DNA from: Lepidodermella squamata
Taxonomy: Eukaryota > Gastrotricha
Assembly: GCA_047495785.1 (NCBI GenBank)
Contig: JBLDXI010000001.1
Span: 4,650,001-4,714,000 of the forward strand
Reading direction: 5' to 3'
DNA: 64,000 nucleotides
The position numbers were made by a program, and so were the translations under genes. This document shows positions 22,309 to 35,649 of this stretch, piece after piece. Numbering within the stretch: the stretch's first letter is position 1; each line of letters starts with the position of its first letter. Under the pieces are notes generated by a model. The model was given only the letters and a program-made list of their open reading frames with translations, did no database searches and was not told where the DNA came from.

Positions 22309-24700
22309 CAGTACACTGTAAAAAATAGGGGGGTGATTACCCGGAATTTACTCCATTCAATTGTATGGCGCTTGGGGGGTAAAATGCACACGGGGTGCAT
22401 TGAAATTACTCCTCTGAGTTTTTTTCGTAAGGATTATTTACCACAGAGAGGGTAATTATCTTCCAGCATGTCTTTCATTGCTGAGGGGCAATTACCCTCA
22501 AATTATTCTTAATTATTTCAATTAAATTTTTTGGAATTTATTTTTGAATAAATATTCAAATAAATTATTTTTAATTATTCAATTAAATAATCAATTATTC
22601 GAATCAATAAGGAGGGTCCCAAGGTATCCGGATGGCACCAAAGGCCACCGGGTTACCTTTGATAACACCGGAAAATGTAACGCCCTTAACACACCTATAA
22701 CACGGAAACCTGCAACTTGACTTACGCGCGATATTTACTTTTTCAATTGTCTTCTTTTCATTTCACATTGCAAATGAATGATTAGAGCTAGTTTTTAGCA
22801 AAGAGGCCTTTCTATGCAGCAGCGCTTACGAGGGAATCGACTGATTTGCATATGCACTAGGCTGAGTTCAGCCATTTTTTAGAATTCGGCTGATTTGAGT
22901 TATGAGATTGAATGCAAGTCATTTCGCAAAGCAAATCGATAAAGTTGATACTCCAAAGTTGCACCACCGAATAGCGCTAGCTCAGTGGTTCTCAAACTAT
23001 TTTCGCTCCCGGACCTTTCCGGCCGCATTGCCTCTTGAACCCTCAACCGGCCGCTTGTAATGGTAAAATAGGACCTTCCCGGCCGCACGCCTCTATAATC
23101 GAGAATTGAAGTTTTCGAGTGCGCTCTTAAGCGGATTGTTTATTAAATTAGGGTTTGAGCAGTGGTTCTTCACTGAATGTTTACCCGACCCCTGATAGGT
23201 CATTAAAATGAAGTCGCTACCCATCACTCTCAAAAAGTCGAAAAGTGAAAGATATGTTATGTAACATTTTAGCCGATTGATATTTGGCCTTCAAACTCCA
23301 AACTCTCAACCCGTGAATTAATTAACCTTTGCGAGCGAAGCGAACTTTAGCTGACGATATTTTTCCAGAATTCCTTCTGGAAATGGGCTAAAAATGCGTT
23401 AAAAGGGGATTTGAGTGTTGCGAGCCGCGAGCCGCGAGCTGGGCTAGGCCGTAAGCGATTCGTGCTGTAGACACTTCGAAGGGGAGTCTAGAGCTGCGTA
23501 ATTGCTTTGCAGGCTGTTTTCTCGTGAACAAGTTGGTAATTGCGTCTGGTATATTGAAAGATTTGAAAGTGAATCAGCGAGCGAAGCGAGAAACTTTTAA
23601 GAAAATTTTGGCTATTTATCATTTGGATACGTCGAATTTTGCTGGAAATGTGCACAAATTATGTGAAACCCTGGACTATTTCCCTCGAAAGAGCCGTCCG
23701 GCCGCACGCAATGCAAGACATAGGCGAACCTCTGCCGGCCGCCAAAATGGGCCTCGCCGGCCGCATGCGGCCGGAAAAACGGGGTTTGAGAACCACTGCG
23801 CTAGCTCAATTGGGAAGCCACTGCTGATTGAGTGGAGGTGATATTTTAAAGGTGTAACCGACTTGACTATTGACTAGGTGGAGCTTCTTAATTGCTTTGA
23901 TTAATTGCTTAGGAATTGCAGTTAAATTGAGTTGAACCAGTCATTTCATTTAGATTTATTTGATTAAGATTTAGCGAGGACCCTGTTACTAATTGAGAGC
24001 TATAATCTAGAATCCAATTGAAGAACGATTTTAGAGAGTTGGCGATGCTAGCCACGTTGCCGGCACTAAAATTAGCTGAAATTTTGCGTCATCCCATAGA
24101 TCTTCACAATTAGCTGCGATTATTGGTTATTTTTGTTTATGTTTAAAATCCAACCCTGAAATAACTCGGCTACGGTATACCGTATCTACCGTATTATCAG
24201 GGAGGGACTTCTAATTTATTAAGGGACCTTTTTTGCCTGGCTCAGGTGGCTGCAAAATCGATATCAAAATCTCTGAAAGGATCTTACTGCGCATCATATC
24301 AGAGCTGCACATACGAAGGTATACGGTAAAATTCAGACTCAGGATGTCATTGTGTTTTGACCATCCTCGACCATGAGACATTTACCAGAGTTTATCCTCA
24401 ACTTTTTTTACTTATGCTAACATATGTTTTAGAGGTTTATAACACTAATATTTCATAATTAAAAATCAAATAAATAATTTATTTATTGAAATAGAATTAA
24501 CAAATTTGCGCGAGGGTGATTGCCCTTAGATTGCCACCCAAGAAACGAATTGCCACAGTTAATTACCACCCAAGGGTATTTACCCCACTTTTACCTTGGA
24601 GCGAATTACCACAAAGGAATAGGCGAGAGCATTTACCCCTCAAAAAATTGAAAAAGGGTAAATACCCAGGGTAATCAGCACCCTATTTTTTACAGTGTAG
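22309..24700. mobile_element. Large inverted-repeat element with a nested MITE
   Basis: The ends carry the inverted repeat TACACTGTAAAAAATAGGG (22312 inward, and reverse complement ending at 24700), continuing as imperfect GGGTAATTACCC-type sequence. Both flanks show GTATACTCAAAG (22297-22308 and 24701-24712), which could be a 12-bp target duplication; a TA duplication is the alternative. No transposase frame is visible, and the interior is AT-rich with AATTATT runs. A second element sits inside it at 22983-23798, so this one is older. Class uncertain. Confidence 0.65.
22983..23798. mobile_element. hAT-like MITE nested in the larger element
   Basis: The element starts CAGTGGTTCTCAAACT and ends with the near-perfect inverse AGTTTGAGAACCACTG (one base differs). 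It is flanked by the 8-bp duplication CGCTAGCT (22975-22982 and 23799-23806). CAGTGGTTCTCAAACT is a well known type of hAT terminus. Subterminal CCGGCCGC repeats occur at both ends in opposite orientation. No transposase is encoded. Confidence 0.85.
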
Positions 24701-24839
24701 TATACTCAAAGGCGCGATTAAAAAGTCATTAAATTGATGCAATGCCAAACGAACGTTCGGAATCGTCCTTCTCGCCGCGAAATGGTGTAAGGCCTCGGCT
24801 CTCTATGAGATGCGTGCCGTCACCGATCGCCAAACGGAT

Positions 24840-25440
24840 AGTATAATGGGGTTGTAGTTTACGCAGCTTCATGGCCTCGATCTGGCCCGGCTGGCGACCA
24901 GCGTTGAACAGCTGCAGGCGAAGACGAGGAACCTACGCGAAACTGCGTACACGATCAGAGATAACATCGCCAAGACTAAGGTCATGCTCATCGCAACCAG
25001 TGATAAGATGCCCATCACAATTAACAATCAAATATCTGAGAACGGAGACGTTTGCGTACTCTGGAAGTAACATCCGTCCTGGCGGAGCTCAAGCAGACAT
25101 TGCCTCGACTCGCGAATGCTAAAGGCTTTCTCCTGCGAGCGCTTCATGAAGATTTAAGCCTAAAATTGCTTCGAATGAGGAGCTCATTCGCATTTGCAAG
25201 TTTCGACCAATATTTACGGGTGAGCTGACTCGATCCGGGCTAGCTGCTAGCTGGACCACATGCTACGGATGGATATCAGGCGAGTTGCCATTCAGTGAAC
25301 GCGACAGGGCAGACGGGCGGTAGGGCGACCAAAGGTGACATGGCTGGCCACAATTGAAAACGACCTACGCGGCCTGCGCGAACTCAGCTAGGGTTCTGGC
25401 TGGGGACCGAGACAAGTGGTGTCGCCGTGATGTGTGGAGG
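24840..25440 (+). pseudogene. LINE retrotransposon 3' end relic
   Basis: A frame beginning at about 24874 reads DLARLATSVEQLQAKTRNL followed by NIAKTKVM, matching the region just after the YADD box of LINE reverse transcriptases. Further on, GRPKVTWLATIENDLRGL (about 25323-25380) matches the C-terminal tail of the same protein class. The catalytic YADD itself is disrupted (TACGCAGCTTC) and several frameshifts and stops separate the pieces. GC content is higher than in the surroundings. The copy is dead. Confidence 0.7.
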
Positions 25441-25459
25441 CAGCGCGCCCCGCAAGGAG

Positions 25460-26830
25460 ACTGCACAACTGCTACTATAGCCTATAGTAGGTTGTGTTTT
25501 CCATAGTGAACTCAATGATGAATCACTGCCGTGTTTTTACTTCGCTTGCAATGTGGTGATGGTGGTGAGGTTGTGAGGTCGGTTATTTTTTTGCTGAATG
25601 AAAAATATTTGCAAAACTACTACCACAGCAAAATTCACCACCTCACCACCGCACCATCGATGGACTTCGACCCTGCAAACCCGGCCTACAATTCACATTA
25701 TCTTCATTTCAAATCTTTATTAACGTAAAAATTAAACTGACTCTAAGAAATTCCTCATTTACGATGGTCTCTTGAATCGTCATCCAAGCGTTTCCAGTTT
25801 ACAAACCTTTTCCTTGTATACTTACTAAATGGCCACAACGATCACACTCTTACTTGCGTTGTTGGATTCTATCAGTGCTCCGAGTAACAGGGAACACAAA
25901 CCCCTGTGGTGTGACCAGTACTTTATTACCTGAATCCTTAAGCATTGTCGAAATTGATTGGGTGACGATTGGTCCGGCGACGAACCAAATCTCGTTTAAT
26001 AAGCCTGTGAATCTTCTTAGCGTCTTAGCGTCTTAGCGGACTTCTTTAAAAAGCGATAGCACAGAAAAAACGTATTTTCACTGAAAGGATTGAAACAGTC
26101 ACGGATGGCGGTTTCCTGATTGAAAAGGGCGTTTCGACAGGTCAAATTGCTTGACCATGAGGGAGATGGGAGTTGGACTCATAGAGCGAAGTAGGACCGC
26201 GGAACTGGTGGGTACTAGAAAAATCGACAAAAAAGCCCCCCTTTGGTCTGCGAATGAGCTCACCTTATGGTCACAGATGGAACCGGTAGGGATGATCCCT
26301 ACCATCACTAGCGGTACTTCGCTCTCGGTACTCGTTCCACCGTGGACTCACTACCTATACAATGCCTCCATATACATAGTCCTTCTTTGTCGTTGATCAT
26401 GCCGCATGTAGTTAGTAATTTGCTTTGAAATGAAATTGGTTTCGTTGAGTTGCATCTCGATCTCGAAGTTTACTGTTCCATTAAGAATTCTATTGATTTT
26501 TTAACTCTTAATAACAAAGTTGAAAATCTGCCATGGACGATTTTCAAAACTTGCCTTTAGTTATATGTCAATCAATGCCTAGATCAGGAATCGCATATGA
26601 TAAATATCTACAATGAATCATCATCATTGAAAATTGAATAAAACGCTGTCAGGTCCGTGTTAACATGTTCAAAGCGAAAGCGTATGGAAGCTATTCAGCA
26701 TTTTTCGGTTAAATCACGGAGATCGTGTCATATGCGGATCATACATCATGTTTATATTGCTTATGCTCTAATTCTGCCAATACATTCCATTCGCTCGTCG
26801 TCCGAACGCGCATTTTCAGGGCTTCTAGCC
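25460..26830. other. Intergenic with a dispersed repeat copy
   Basis: No gene supported. 26175-26262 shares a dispersed repeat with 62.46 kb (listed separately). Short frames on both strands overlap each other. Confidence 0.45.
26175..26262 (+). repeat. Dispersed repeat, copy 1
   Basis: Shares ATAGAGCGAAGTAGGA, then CGCnGAACT and, 30-40 bases later, CTTTGGTCT with the copy at 62460-62552 in the same orientation and nearly the same spacing. A partial inverted TACTTCGCTCT occurs at 26317-26327, so the unit may fold on itself. It may be a short interspersed element; no polymerase III box was identified with confidence. Confidence 0.5.
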
Positions 26831-26835
26831 TAAAT

Positions 26836-27315
26836 ATGAATATCCGGCACTCACTGATAATTCTCAGCCTGCTTATGGTGGCAACTGGTATTTCTCAATC
26901 TCGGCCAGCTGTGATGAAGAGCAGTCCGTTGGGCGAGACACTTTTCTACACACACAAGCAGTGTTCGCATTTCACAGAGGCCTGGAGACATACGATGGCG
27001 CCAGTTTTGACGCCATGCGGCGGAAACGCGGAGCCATTTGGCTTTGATGGGCAAGTAACGGCCGAGGACAATACTCCGAGGCTAGCATTTCTCAGCGACT
27101 CTGACATAGCGAGCCTCAAGCAAAATGTTGCGAAAGCATTGGAAACGCTCACTGCTACTAAATGCCGGCAACAGTGTAAAAACAGGGTGGGTGCAGTATG
27201 GAACATTTCAATTTGCTGATTTCAAATTTTTCTTTTTTTGCAGAACAAGAAGCGCAGATGTATTAGGGAGAAACCTGAGAATCGATCAGACTTCATTACG
27301 ACCTACTGCCAATGA
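26836..27315 (+). CDS. Secreted four-Cys peptide, long subfamily
   Basis: Exons 26836-27186 and 27244-27315 give 140 residues, the same as the 7.7-kb relative. Signal peptide (MNIRHSLIILSLLMVATGIS), then a module with CSHFTEAW and a second Cys 10 residues after the Trp, a linker, a helix (DIASLKQNVAKALETLTA), and the core C-x3-C-x8-C-x15-C with ENRSDFI before the last Cys, one residue from the C-terminus. The phase-0 intron is three codons after core Cys 2. The core is very basic between Cys 2 and Cys 3 (NRNKKRR). The start at 26836 is chosen because the leader follows directly; the frame is open further upstream. Function unknown. Confidence 0.82.
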
Positions 27316-27485
27316 AAGCAAATAACTTTTATGCTGTAATTGCAGGTCCATTATCTAAACCCTAAATGACTACTTAATTAATATTCTGAGGCGATAATAA
27401 TTATCGCTTATTGAGAATCGCGAATCAGCGGTCACCATTTTATTCGACTCAGAATTCGAGGCGGCAAATTATAATATTATACAGT

Positions 27486-30283
<2,798 letters not shown>

Positions 30284-30299
30284 CTTGGACACTCGCAAA

Positions 30300-30760
30300 G
30301 ACTAGCCATGAATAATGCTGATATGCCCCGATGAAGCACAAAGATGATGCCGTAAGTAAACAGTTAATACACAGTAAGTAAATTAACATAAGATTTTTAA
30401 TATATAGGTCCTTCTTTTGCCAATAAACGCCATATGTGCTCCAGGTGTTGCGGTGAAAATAAAAATTGAACCATATTTTTCATAGAACAGGTAACTCTGA
30501 TCAAGCTCTAAATGTCGATTACGGACTGGTCGTGGAAGCTATGTAGATGGGTTCAACTGAAAAATTGGATGGTTTACATTAAACCTTTTCATACTCCTAA
30601 CCAAACTTTAACACTTGACACTCATTCTGATCTGAGCAAAGCAGATGATTATTTTATTTTATATCATCATTTAAGTATAATAAGGCTGAGCGTTTTGAGC
30701 GGTTCGTGATTGCGTAGCATTGTCCGATCATGATTGAAGGACAGTCGGTTGCATATGCCG
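30300..30760. other. Intergenic, probable 5' region of the protease gene
   Basis: AT-rich, no supported frame. It lies between the protease start and the 3' end of the minus-strand knottin gene. Confidence 0.4.
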
Positions 30761-30761
30761 G

Positions 30762-30982
30762 TTACGTGCAGTGGAACGATTCGTTGTCGCAGGCCCTAGT
30801 TTTGAGCACAAAGAGCATGAAAGGGAAACTTATTGAATTCGCAATTACTGAGAGCAACAGTGGTGATATGCAGTGCAGTAGCCTCCTGTTCCAATACAAC
30901 GCCGTTCGTCCTTGTCCATGGGCGTAGTGGATGCAACCGAGATGAAGATCAGAATAACGCAAAAAAGCAGAGTAATTTTCAT
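30762..30982 (-). CDS. Secreted inhibitor-cystine-knot peptide 1
   Basis: Exons 30849-30982 and 30762-30795 give 55 residues: signal peptide (MKITLLFCVILIFISVAS), a short acidic/basic spacer ending RR, then C-x6-C-x5-CC-x3-C-x6-C, the classic inhibitor cystine knot spacing. The intron is phase 2 and lies right after CCS, the same place as in the two plus-strand knottins at 34.6 and 35.4 kb. RR before the first Cys could be a propeptide cleavage site. Knottins of this size serve as antimicrobial, protease-inhibiting or ion-channel-active peptides; nothing here decides between these. The gene is short enough to be missed by automatic annotation. Confidence 0.8.
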
Positions 30983-30999
30983 GAAACTACCGAGTTTCA

Positions 31000-32020
31000 T
31001 CTTCAATTTTAAGTTTGAAGTTGCAAAAATTCTAAACAGAAGGAAATTTATGAGTAATAACGCCAGGCAGTTCTTGTACTATTCCCGCCGCGTTTATAAC
31101 GAGACGCGAATATAATTCTTTCAACCTGTGATGTAGCATTTTATCAAAGAAAATTTAATAGGGCACTTCACTTGTCTAATTCTAATTCCTAGCGAGAATT
31201 AGATCTCTGAGGTCAAGCCAGACAATACAGTCGACGGCTAACAACTAATTGTCAGGGGATGCTTAGTGTTCAACTGCTCTTCACCTGAAATCACATAAAT
31301 AGTAAGGCCAGCAACGGCTACCTTTCTTTGTTTCTCAACTGTCTTCAAACACATTAGGAAGCGGTTGGCGTCCATCAGCAGGCTGTCATTCTTTTTGCTG
31401 GCCGCTGGCTTAACACGAGCGCAGAATGATACTATTGCGCATGCATGCTGAGACATATCGCGACTTGCGCGTCAGAGCAGTGTGCCGGAAATAGAAATAA
31501 ATGGCGTACAGCTAACTTTTTGCATCTTCGCCAGATCATTTCTTACTCTTTCCGGCACGCTGTTCTGGCGCGCAAGTCGCGATATAAAACATTTGTCAAG
31601 TTTCAAAATTTTTTCAATCTTGGCTAAGTGTGATGGAAATAATATGTTAATTGTATCGGTACTATAGAATGAATTGACATACTCTTAGAATTTATAAATC
31701 ATAAATCGAAAATTGACAATTGAAAGCAAACAAATTGTTAACGGCTTAACGGCGTCGTCCTTATGTTCATGAAATGCATGGCAAATCACATTCGAGGTTT
31801 TAAACGGTACTTGATCAGGGATGGTGTAACAAAAGGGCTTCACAATCCGCCCACTTCCGGGTCTAAGTTTTTTCCTTATCAACGTTTACAGGCATGATGC
31901 ATGATGATTCACATTTGTTAATCGTCTCTGATTCTTATCAAGTTGAACAGAGGGAAAACAGTGATAAGTGAATATTTTCTTTTATCACTTCATCCCCAAC
32001 AGGAATATTGTCGCTTTAAG
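31000..32020. other. Intergenic with a hairpin
   Basis: Contains the long hairpin at 31455-31585 (listed separately). A putative 3' splice site (CCCCAACAG) just before 32003 suggests that a 5' untranslated intron of the SET gene ends here. No other gene supported. Confidence 0.4.
31455..31585. repeat. 131-base near-perfect hairpin
   Basis: ATATCGCGACTTGCGCGTCA... (31455-31489) pairs with its inverse at 31551-31585, about 35 bases per arm with three mismatches. Pairing extends further inward (AGAAATAAATGGCG with CGCCAGATCATTTCT), leaving a short loop. It may be a tiny MITE or a transcribed hairpin RNA. No flanking target duplication was clear. Confidence 0.6.
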
Positions 32021-34021
32021 ATGGATAATTGCGAGGAGTATCCCTCTTCGTGGCCGCGTAAAGCCGAAGAGCTGTCATTTTATATCAGTCAACGCAAACT
32101 AGTCCTTCAAAGGCAGGAAGATAGACAAACTATTCGCTTCTCAAATAAAACAGATGTGATCGCTTCAGATGGGGAATCGGAACTAGTGATACTAGGCCCT
32201 GAGGTTTCAGGCGAGGAGAGCCAACTTCTCGGAATGTTGATCGCACCACCAATACAACGACAAACTCACACTGGTGGATCGATTCTTCAGCTGCTGATTA
32301 ACAGCCCACCTGGGTATCCCCTCAGAGTCTTTGTGACAGGAAACAGTGAAAGACTTCAGGACCTTCCGATAGAATCATTTCTAAGGTTCATCGGACCGTA
32401 CTCTTTAAAGACCGATGGATACTATAGAACTATTGTATGCTGCGATGATAGTTTAAGTTTTCTATCAAGAGAAGAAGCTCTTGCAACGGAGAATTGCTTT
32501 GAATGGCTGCAAAGAATTCCTCTCATAGATTTTGTAACAGCAGATAACCTGCGAGTCAAAGCAAACGAGCTTTACAGGCAACGAATATTCCTACCGGCTC
32601 TAATGCAATACGAGCTCGCACTCAAGCGAGATAGCTTCAATGCCGTGCTCTACTCTAATAAATCAGCTGCTTTAGCTGAATTGAAGGAAGCCAAGAGTTC
32701 TCTGGTGGTAGCTGAGCTGGGCATGAAGCTGGATCCTGATTCCATACGACTTGTGTACAGAAAAGCATACGCTCTGCTGTTGCTGCGTCGCTTTCAGCAA
32801 TGTGAGGCATTTTTAACAAGCGAACCTATTACACAGTTGTGCGATGGCAATGCAGATGTCGCTAGAGTATTGAGAATTACTAGAGTCTGCCAACATGAAG
32901 CGAAATTCGGTGAATACGATGTTTTCCAAATGTGCCAAGAAGCAAGGCAGCCAGCCTACCTTCACCATGGTGACTACTTCGATGAGGACATGTTGGACAT
33001 TCGACCGGTCAATGGCTTTCCGATCGGAGTAGTTGCGAAAAGGCGCATCCCAGCCGGAACCTTGATATGCGCTGCCAAATTTCTTTGGCTTACAAGTAAA
33101 GGCGCAGACACATCGCCCTTCGTCGAAAAAGTTGCTGAGAGGCTGAATGAGAGCTCCTTTTTACGAAAAATATTTCACCAATTATCAAGCTATTTCACCC
33201 TGAAACCGCTTGAGAAGTTTGATCTCGACAATGTGGCACACCGTGAAATTATTTTAGAAACAGCATTAAAGCACATCACCACTTTAGAAAACGGCATTGA
33301 TTGCTTATGGCTGCAAAAAAGCCTATTCCCTGAAACTTGTGTTGACGCTAACTGTCACTGGTTCACAATTGACGATTTCTTCATGGCGCGAACTACACGT
33401 GAGGTCGAAACAGGCGAAGCCCTGAAGTTGCAGGTTGTCCTAGTTGACTACAATATGTTCGAGGTGCGTCACGGCTACTACAAGAAGAAAGGCAATGTTT
33501 GTAACTGCCGTATGTGCTTACTCGATAGTACAGATACTCAGCCTATTCGTGACCAACTAGGCTACATGTACAAAGAGGCGGTCCAACTTCAGAATACACA
33601 CCATTTCGGGTTGATCAGCCTTGAGCAAAAGCTCATAGCGATAAAAGCGATTGCAGCGATGACAGCAAATCTTACCAATAAGACAAATCGGCCTGAGTTG
33701 AACTCTCTTCTGCATCACATGGAACACATCAAATTCAAATTGCTGCGACTGGCTGGACAGCACGACGAGGCAGCTGAATGTGCCAAATGGTTGTTTACTC
33801 AAAGAACTGCCGTCAACTCGAAACTGTGGTGTCTGGAGCATTCTCTTGCTGTGTTTGGCGAGCTCATTGCCTTGAAAAAGGAGCGTGCGGCTAGAGAGTG
33901 GGCGGAAAAAGCGATCGCGCTCGCTCGATTATTATTTGGCGATGAACGAATTGCCGCCAAATATTTAATGGTGGAGGAGGCGAATTTGTTAAATGCCATA
34001 TCTAATCTTAATAAAACTTGA
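32021..34021 (+). CDS. TPR and SET domain protein, SMYD-like
   Basis: Single coding exon of 666 residues starting MDNCEEYP; the frame is open upstream, but this is the first ATG in frame after a likely 5' acceptor. TPR-type helices lie at about 172-265 (LRVKANELYRQ, LYSNKSAALAELKEAKSS). A SET region follows from about 329 (FPIGVVAKRRIPAGTLI) to the segment around 443-490 (NCHWFTIDDFFMARTTREV, VLVDYNMFEVRHGYY), and a post-SET CxCxxC cluster (CNCRMC, about 494). SMYD proteins are lysine methyltransferases with a MYND zinc finger inside the SET domain; no MYND cysteine cluster is visible. The usual NH of the NHxC-type cofactor motif appears as NCHW. Methyltransferase activity is therefore uncertain. 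A helical C-terminal domain completes it. Confidence 0.75.
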   Translation: MDNCEEYPSSWPRKAEELSFYISQRKLVLQRQEDRQTIRFSNKTDVIASDGESELVILGPEVSGEESQLLGMLIAPPIQRQTHTGGSILQLLINSPPGYPLRVFVTGNSERLQDLPIESFLRFIGPYSLKTDGYYRTIVCCDDSLSFLSREEALATENCFEWLQRIPLIDFVTADNLRVKANELYRQRIFLPALMQYELALKRDSFNAVLYSNKSAALAELKEAKSSLVVAELGMKLDPDSIRLVYRKAYALLLLRRFQQCEAFLTSEPITQLCDGNADVARVLRITRVCQHEAKFGEYDVFQMCQEARQPAYLHHGDYFDEDMLDIRPVNGFPIGVVAKRRIPAGTLICAAKFLWLTSKGADTSPFVEKVAERLNESSFLRKIFHQLSSYFTLKPLEKFDLDNVAHREIILETALKHITTLENGIDCLWLQKSLFPETCVDANCHWFTIDDFFMARTTREVETGEALKLQVVLVDYNMFEVRHGYYKKKGNVCNCRMCLLDSTDTQPIRDQLGYMYKEAVQLQNTHHFGLISLEQKLIAIKAIAAMTANLTNKTNRPELNSLLHHMEHIKFKLLRLAGQHDEAAECAKWLFTQRTAVNSKLWCLEHSLAVFGELIALKKERAAREWAEKAIALARLLFGDERIAAKYLMVEEANLLNAISNLNKT

Positions 34022-34648
34022 ATTTGAGGTCATATATCGGGCCAACAATGTTCGAATGGCTTTTTGAACGCTCCTGCTAGACACTACTACCGTATCACCG
34101 CGCTTTGAGTGTCATGTCGCAACACCCTAGCTCCGGGACTTCAGCCGAAGGAGGGCTGGACGAGGCCAATCTGGCAACAGGCGGGACCCATTAACTTATT
34201 CGGCTGGGTGCTAGCAGCACCCGGATCCTACTTTGCACACTGCACCAATGACAAAGAAGAAATATTATAATTTCCATATTTTTAGAAGCCACGAGGATGA
34301 TTCATCGTTGTTTTTGTCGTTCCGCCCTTATTGTTTCTAGAGATTTGAGCTGTCAACCAAGAGCCAAAAGATGAATAATAACCACTTGCTTCAGCAGATA
34401 TTGCGCAATAAAAAATCAAGCAACGTCTCCGCTGGAATTTGGTCACGAAAGTTCTTAATCCGGCGGCGAATTTAGAGTTTTTTTTACTAAATTTACCGCC
34501 GCCTACGAGCGAGTTGGAAGCTTATAAATTTAACCTGAATTATACACCCATCACGTAGGGTATAAATGTGCTGCGAGAAGAAGTTTTTACATCATTGTAT
34601 TTTGAGCTATCAAGATCGTGAACAATCTATTCTGCATAGCACTGCATA
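34022..34648. other. Intergenic, 3' region of SET gene and knottin promoter
   Basis: No frame supported. The part 34500-34600 leads into the knottin gene; TATAAATGTG at 34560-34569 could be its TATA region. Confidence 0.4.
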
Positions 34649-34898
34649 ATGGCAACCCAGTACCAATCGAGCGTCAACTTGTTGATAGTTATGGCAATCT
34701 TCGTTGCGATTTCGGCATTTTTCTTCCAAGGCAGTGAAGCTGGACCGAATCCTTACAAATGCATAGGAACGAATGGATTTTGCTGGAGTCGCAACTACTG
34801 CTGTTCACAGTAAGAAATTCAAAAGCGGTTTATATTATTCCATTTCAACCGATTTTCATGCTAGTGTTTGCGACGACAGCACCTTTCACTGCGCGTGA
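34649..34898 (+). CDS. Secreted inhibitor-cystine-knot peptide 2
   Basis: Exons 34649-34809 and 34865-34898 give 64 residues. A hydrophobic leader (LLIVMAIFVAISAFFF) ends near GSEAGPNPYK, followed by C-x6-C-x5-CC-x3-C-x6-C. CIGTNGFC closely resembles CIGTGGYC of the minus-strand knottin at 30.8 kb. The intron is phase 2, directly after CCS, with GTAAGA donor. The second exon contributes only eleven residues, including the last two cysteines. Likely an extracellular six-Cys knot; biological target unknown. Confidence 0.8.
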
Positions 34899-35407
34899 GA
34901 TTCCGGCAACCACGGCTTTGAAACAAACTCGTACTAGTAGCCTCATTTAAAAAAATGCAAGTTGTGAAGAATGCTCTCGAAAGGATTTCTCTCACGTGGA
35001 AATGCTAGCCGTTTGTTTTTGACGAATTTCTCAATAAATTCGACTTTTGTAACATTTAATGTCATGGAAGATTTCTCGTGCGTATGAAAATTCATTTAAA
35101 AAATTGAAATGATGCTTTTGGCATCGAATTTTTCAGCGATGAAGCACCTGGCCTACATTCAAACGCCTTAGCACGTTATAATCACTTTGAACTGAGATAA
35201 CCCGGCCCTGGCCTTCATCTTATGCCAACCTAATGGCAATCCTATGGGAGATAATCGTGTTGTTTACCACGCCAGGGCAAGTTGATCTTTAAATTTGATG
35301 TTTTTCATCAAGCCATTAAGGTTTTTTCTCGAATTTCTTATCACTCCGAGGGTATAAATTCGTAAAAATTTCAAGAATTCGTAAACACATTTCCCAAGCA
35401 TATAAAA

Positions 35408-35640
35408 ATGTCTGCAAATACAGTCCTTTGCGTAATCAAGATGGTTCTGGTAGTTATGCTGCTACTGGCCATTTTCGGTCTTGTCGCAGATGCTGCTCCA
35501 GCGAAGTGCCGCGGTCACAATGGCAACTGTCAGTCATATTCTGATTGCTGTTCCCAGTAAGTGTCGTCATTAAAAGCTATGTTTTCTATGGTAACGTTGA
35601 TGGTTTTAGGGCCTGCAATGCCAATTTCATCTGCGATTGA
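35408..35640 (+). CDS. Secreted inhibitor-cystine-knot peptide 3
   Basis: Exons 35408-35556 and 35610-35640 give 59 residues: leader (MVLVVMLLLAIFGLVADA), then C-x6-C-x5-CC-x3-C-x5-C. The last loop is one residue shorter than in peptides 1 and 2. The phase-2 intron after CCS is shared by all three. It lies about 500 bp downstream of peptide 2 on the same strand, consistent with tandem duplication. A TATAAAA lies just before the start at about 35401-35407, too close for a TATA box, so transcription probably starts further upstream. Function unknown. Confidence 0.78.
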
Positions 35641-35649
35641 AAATGCCGA

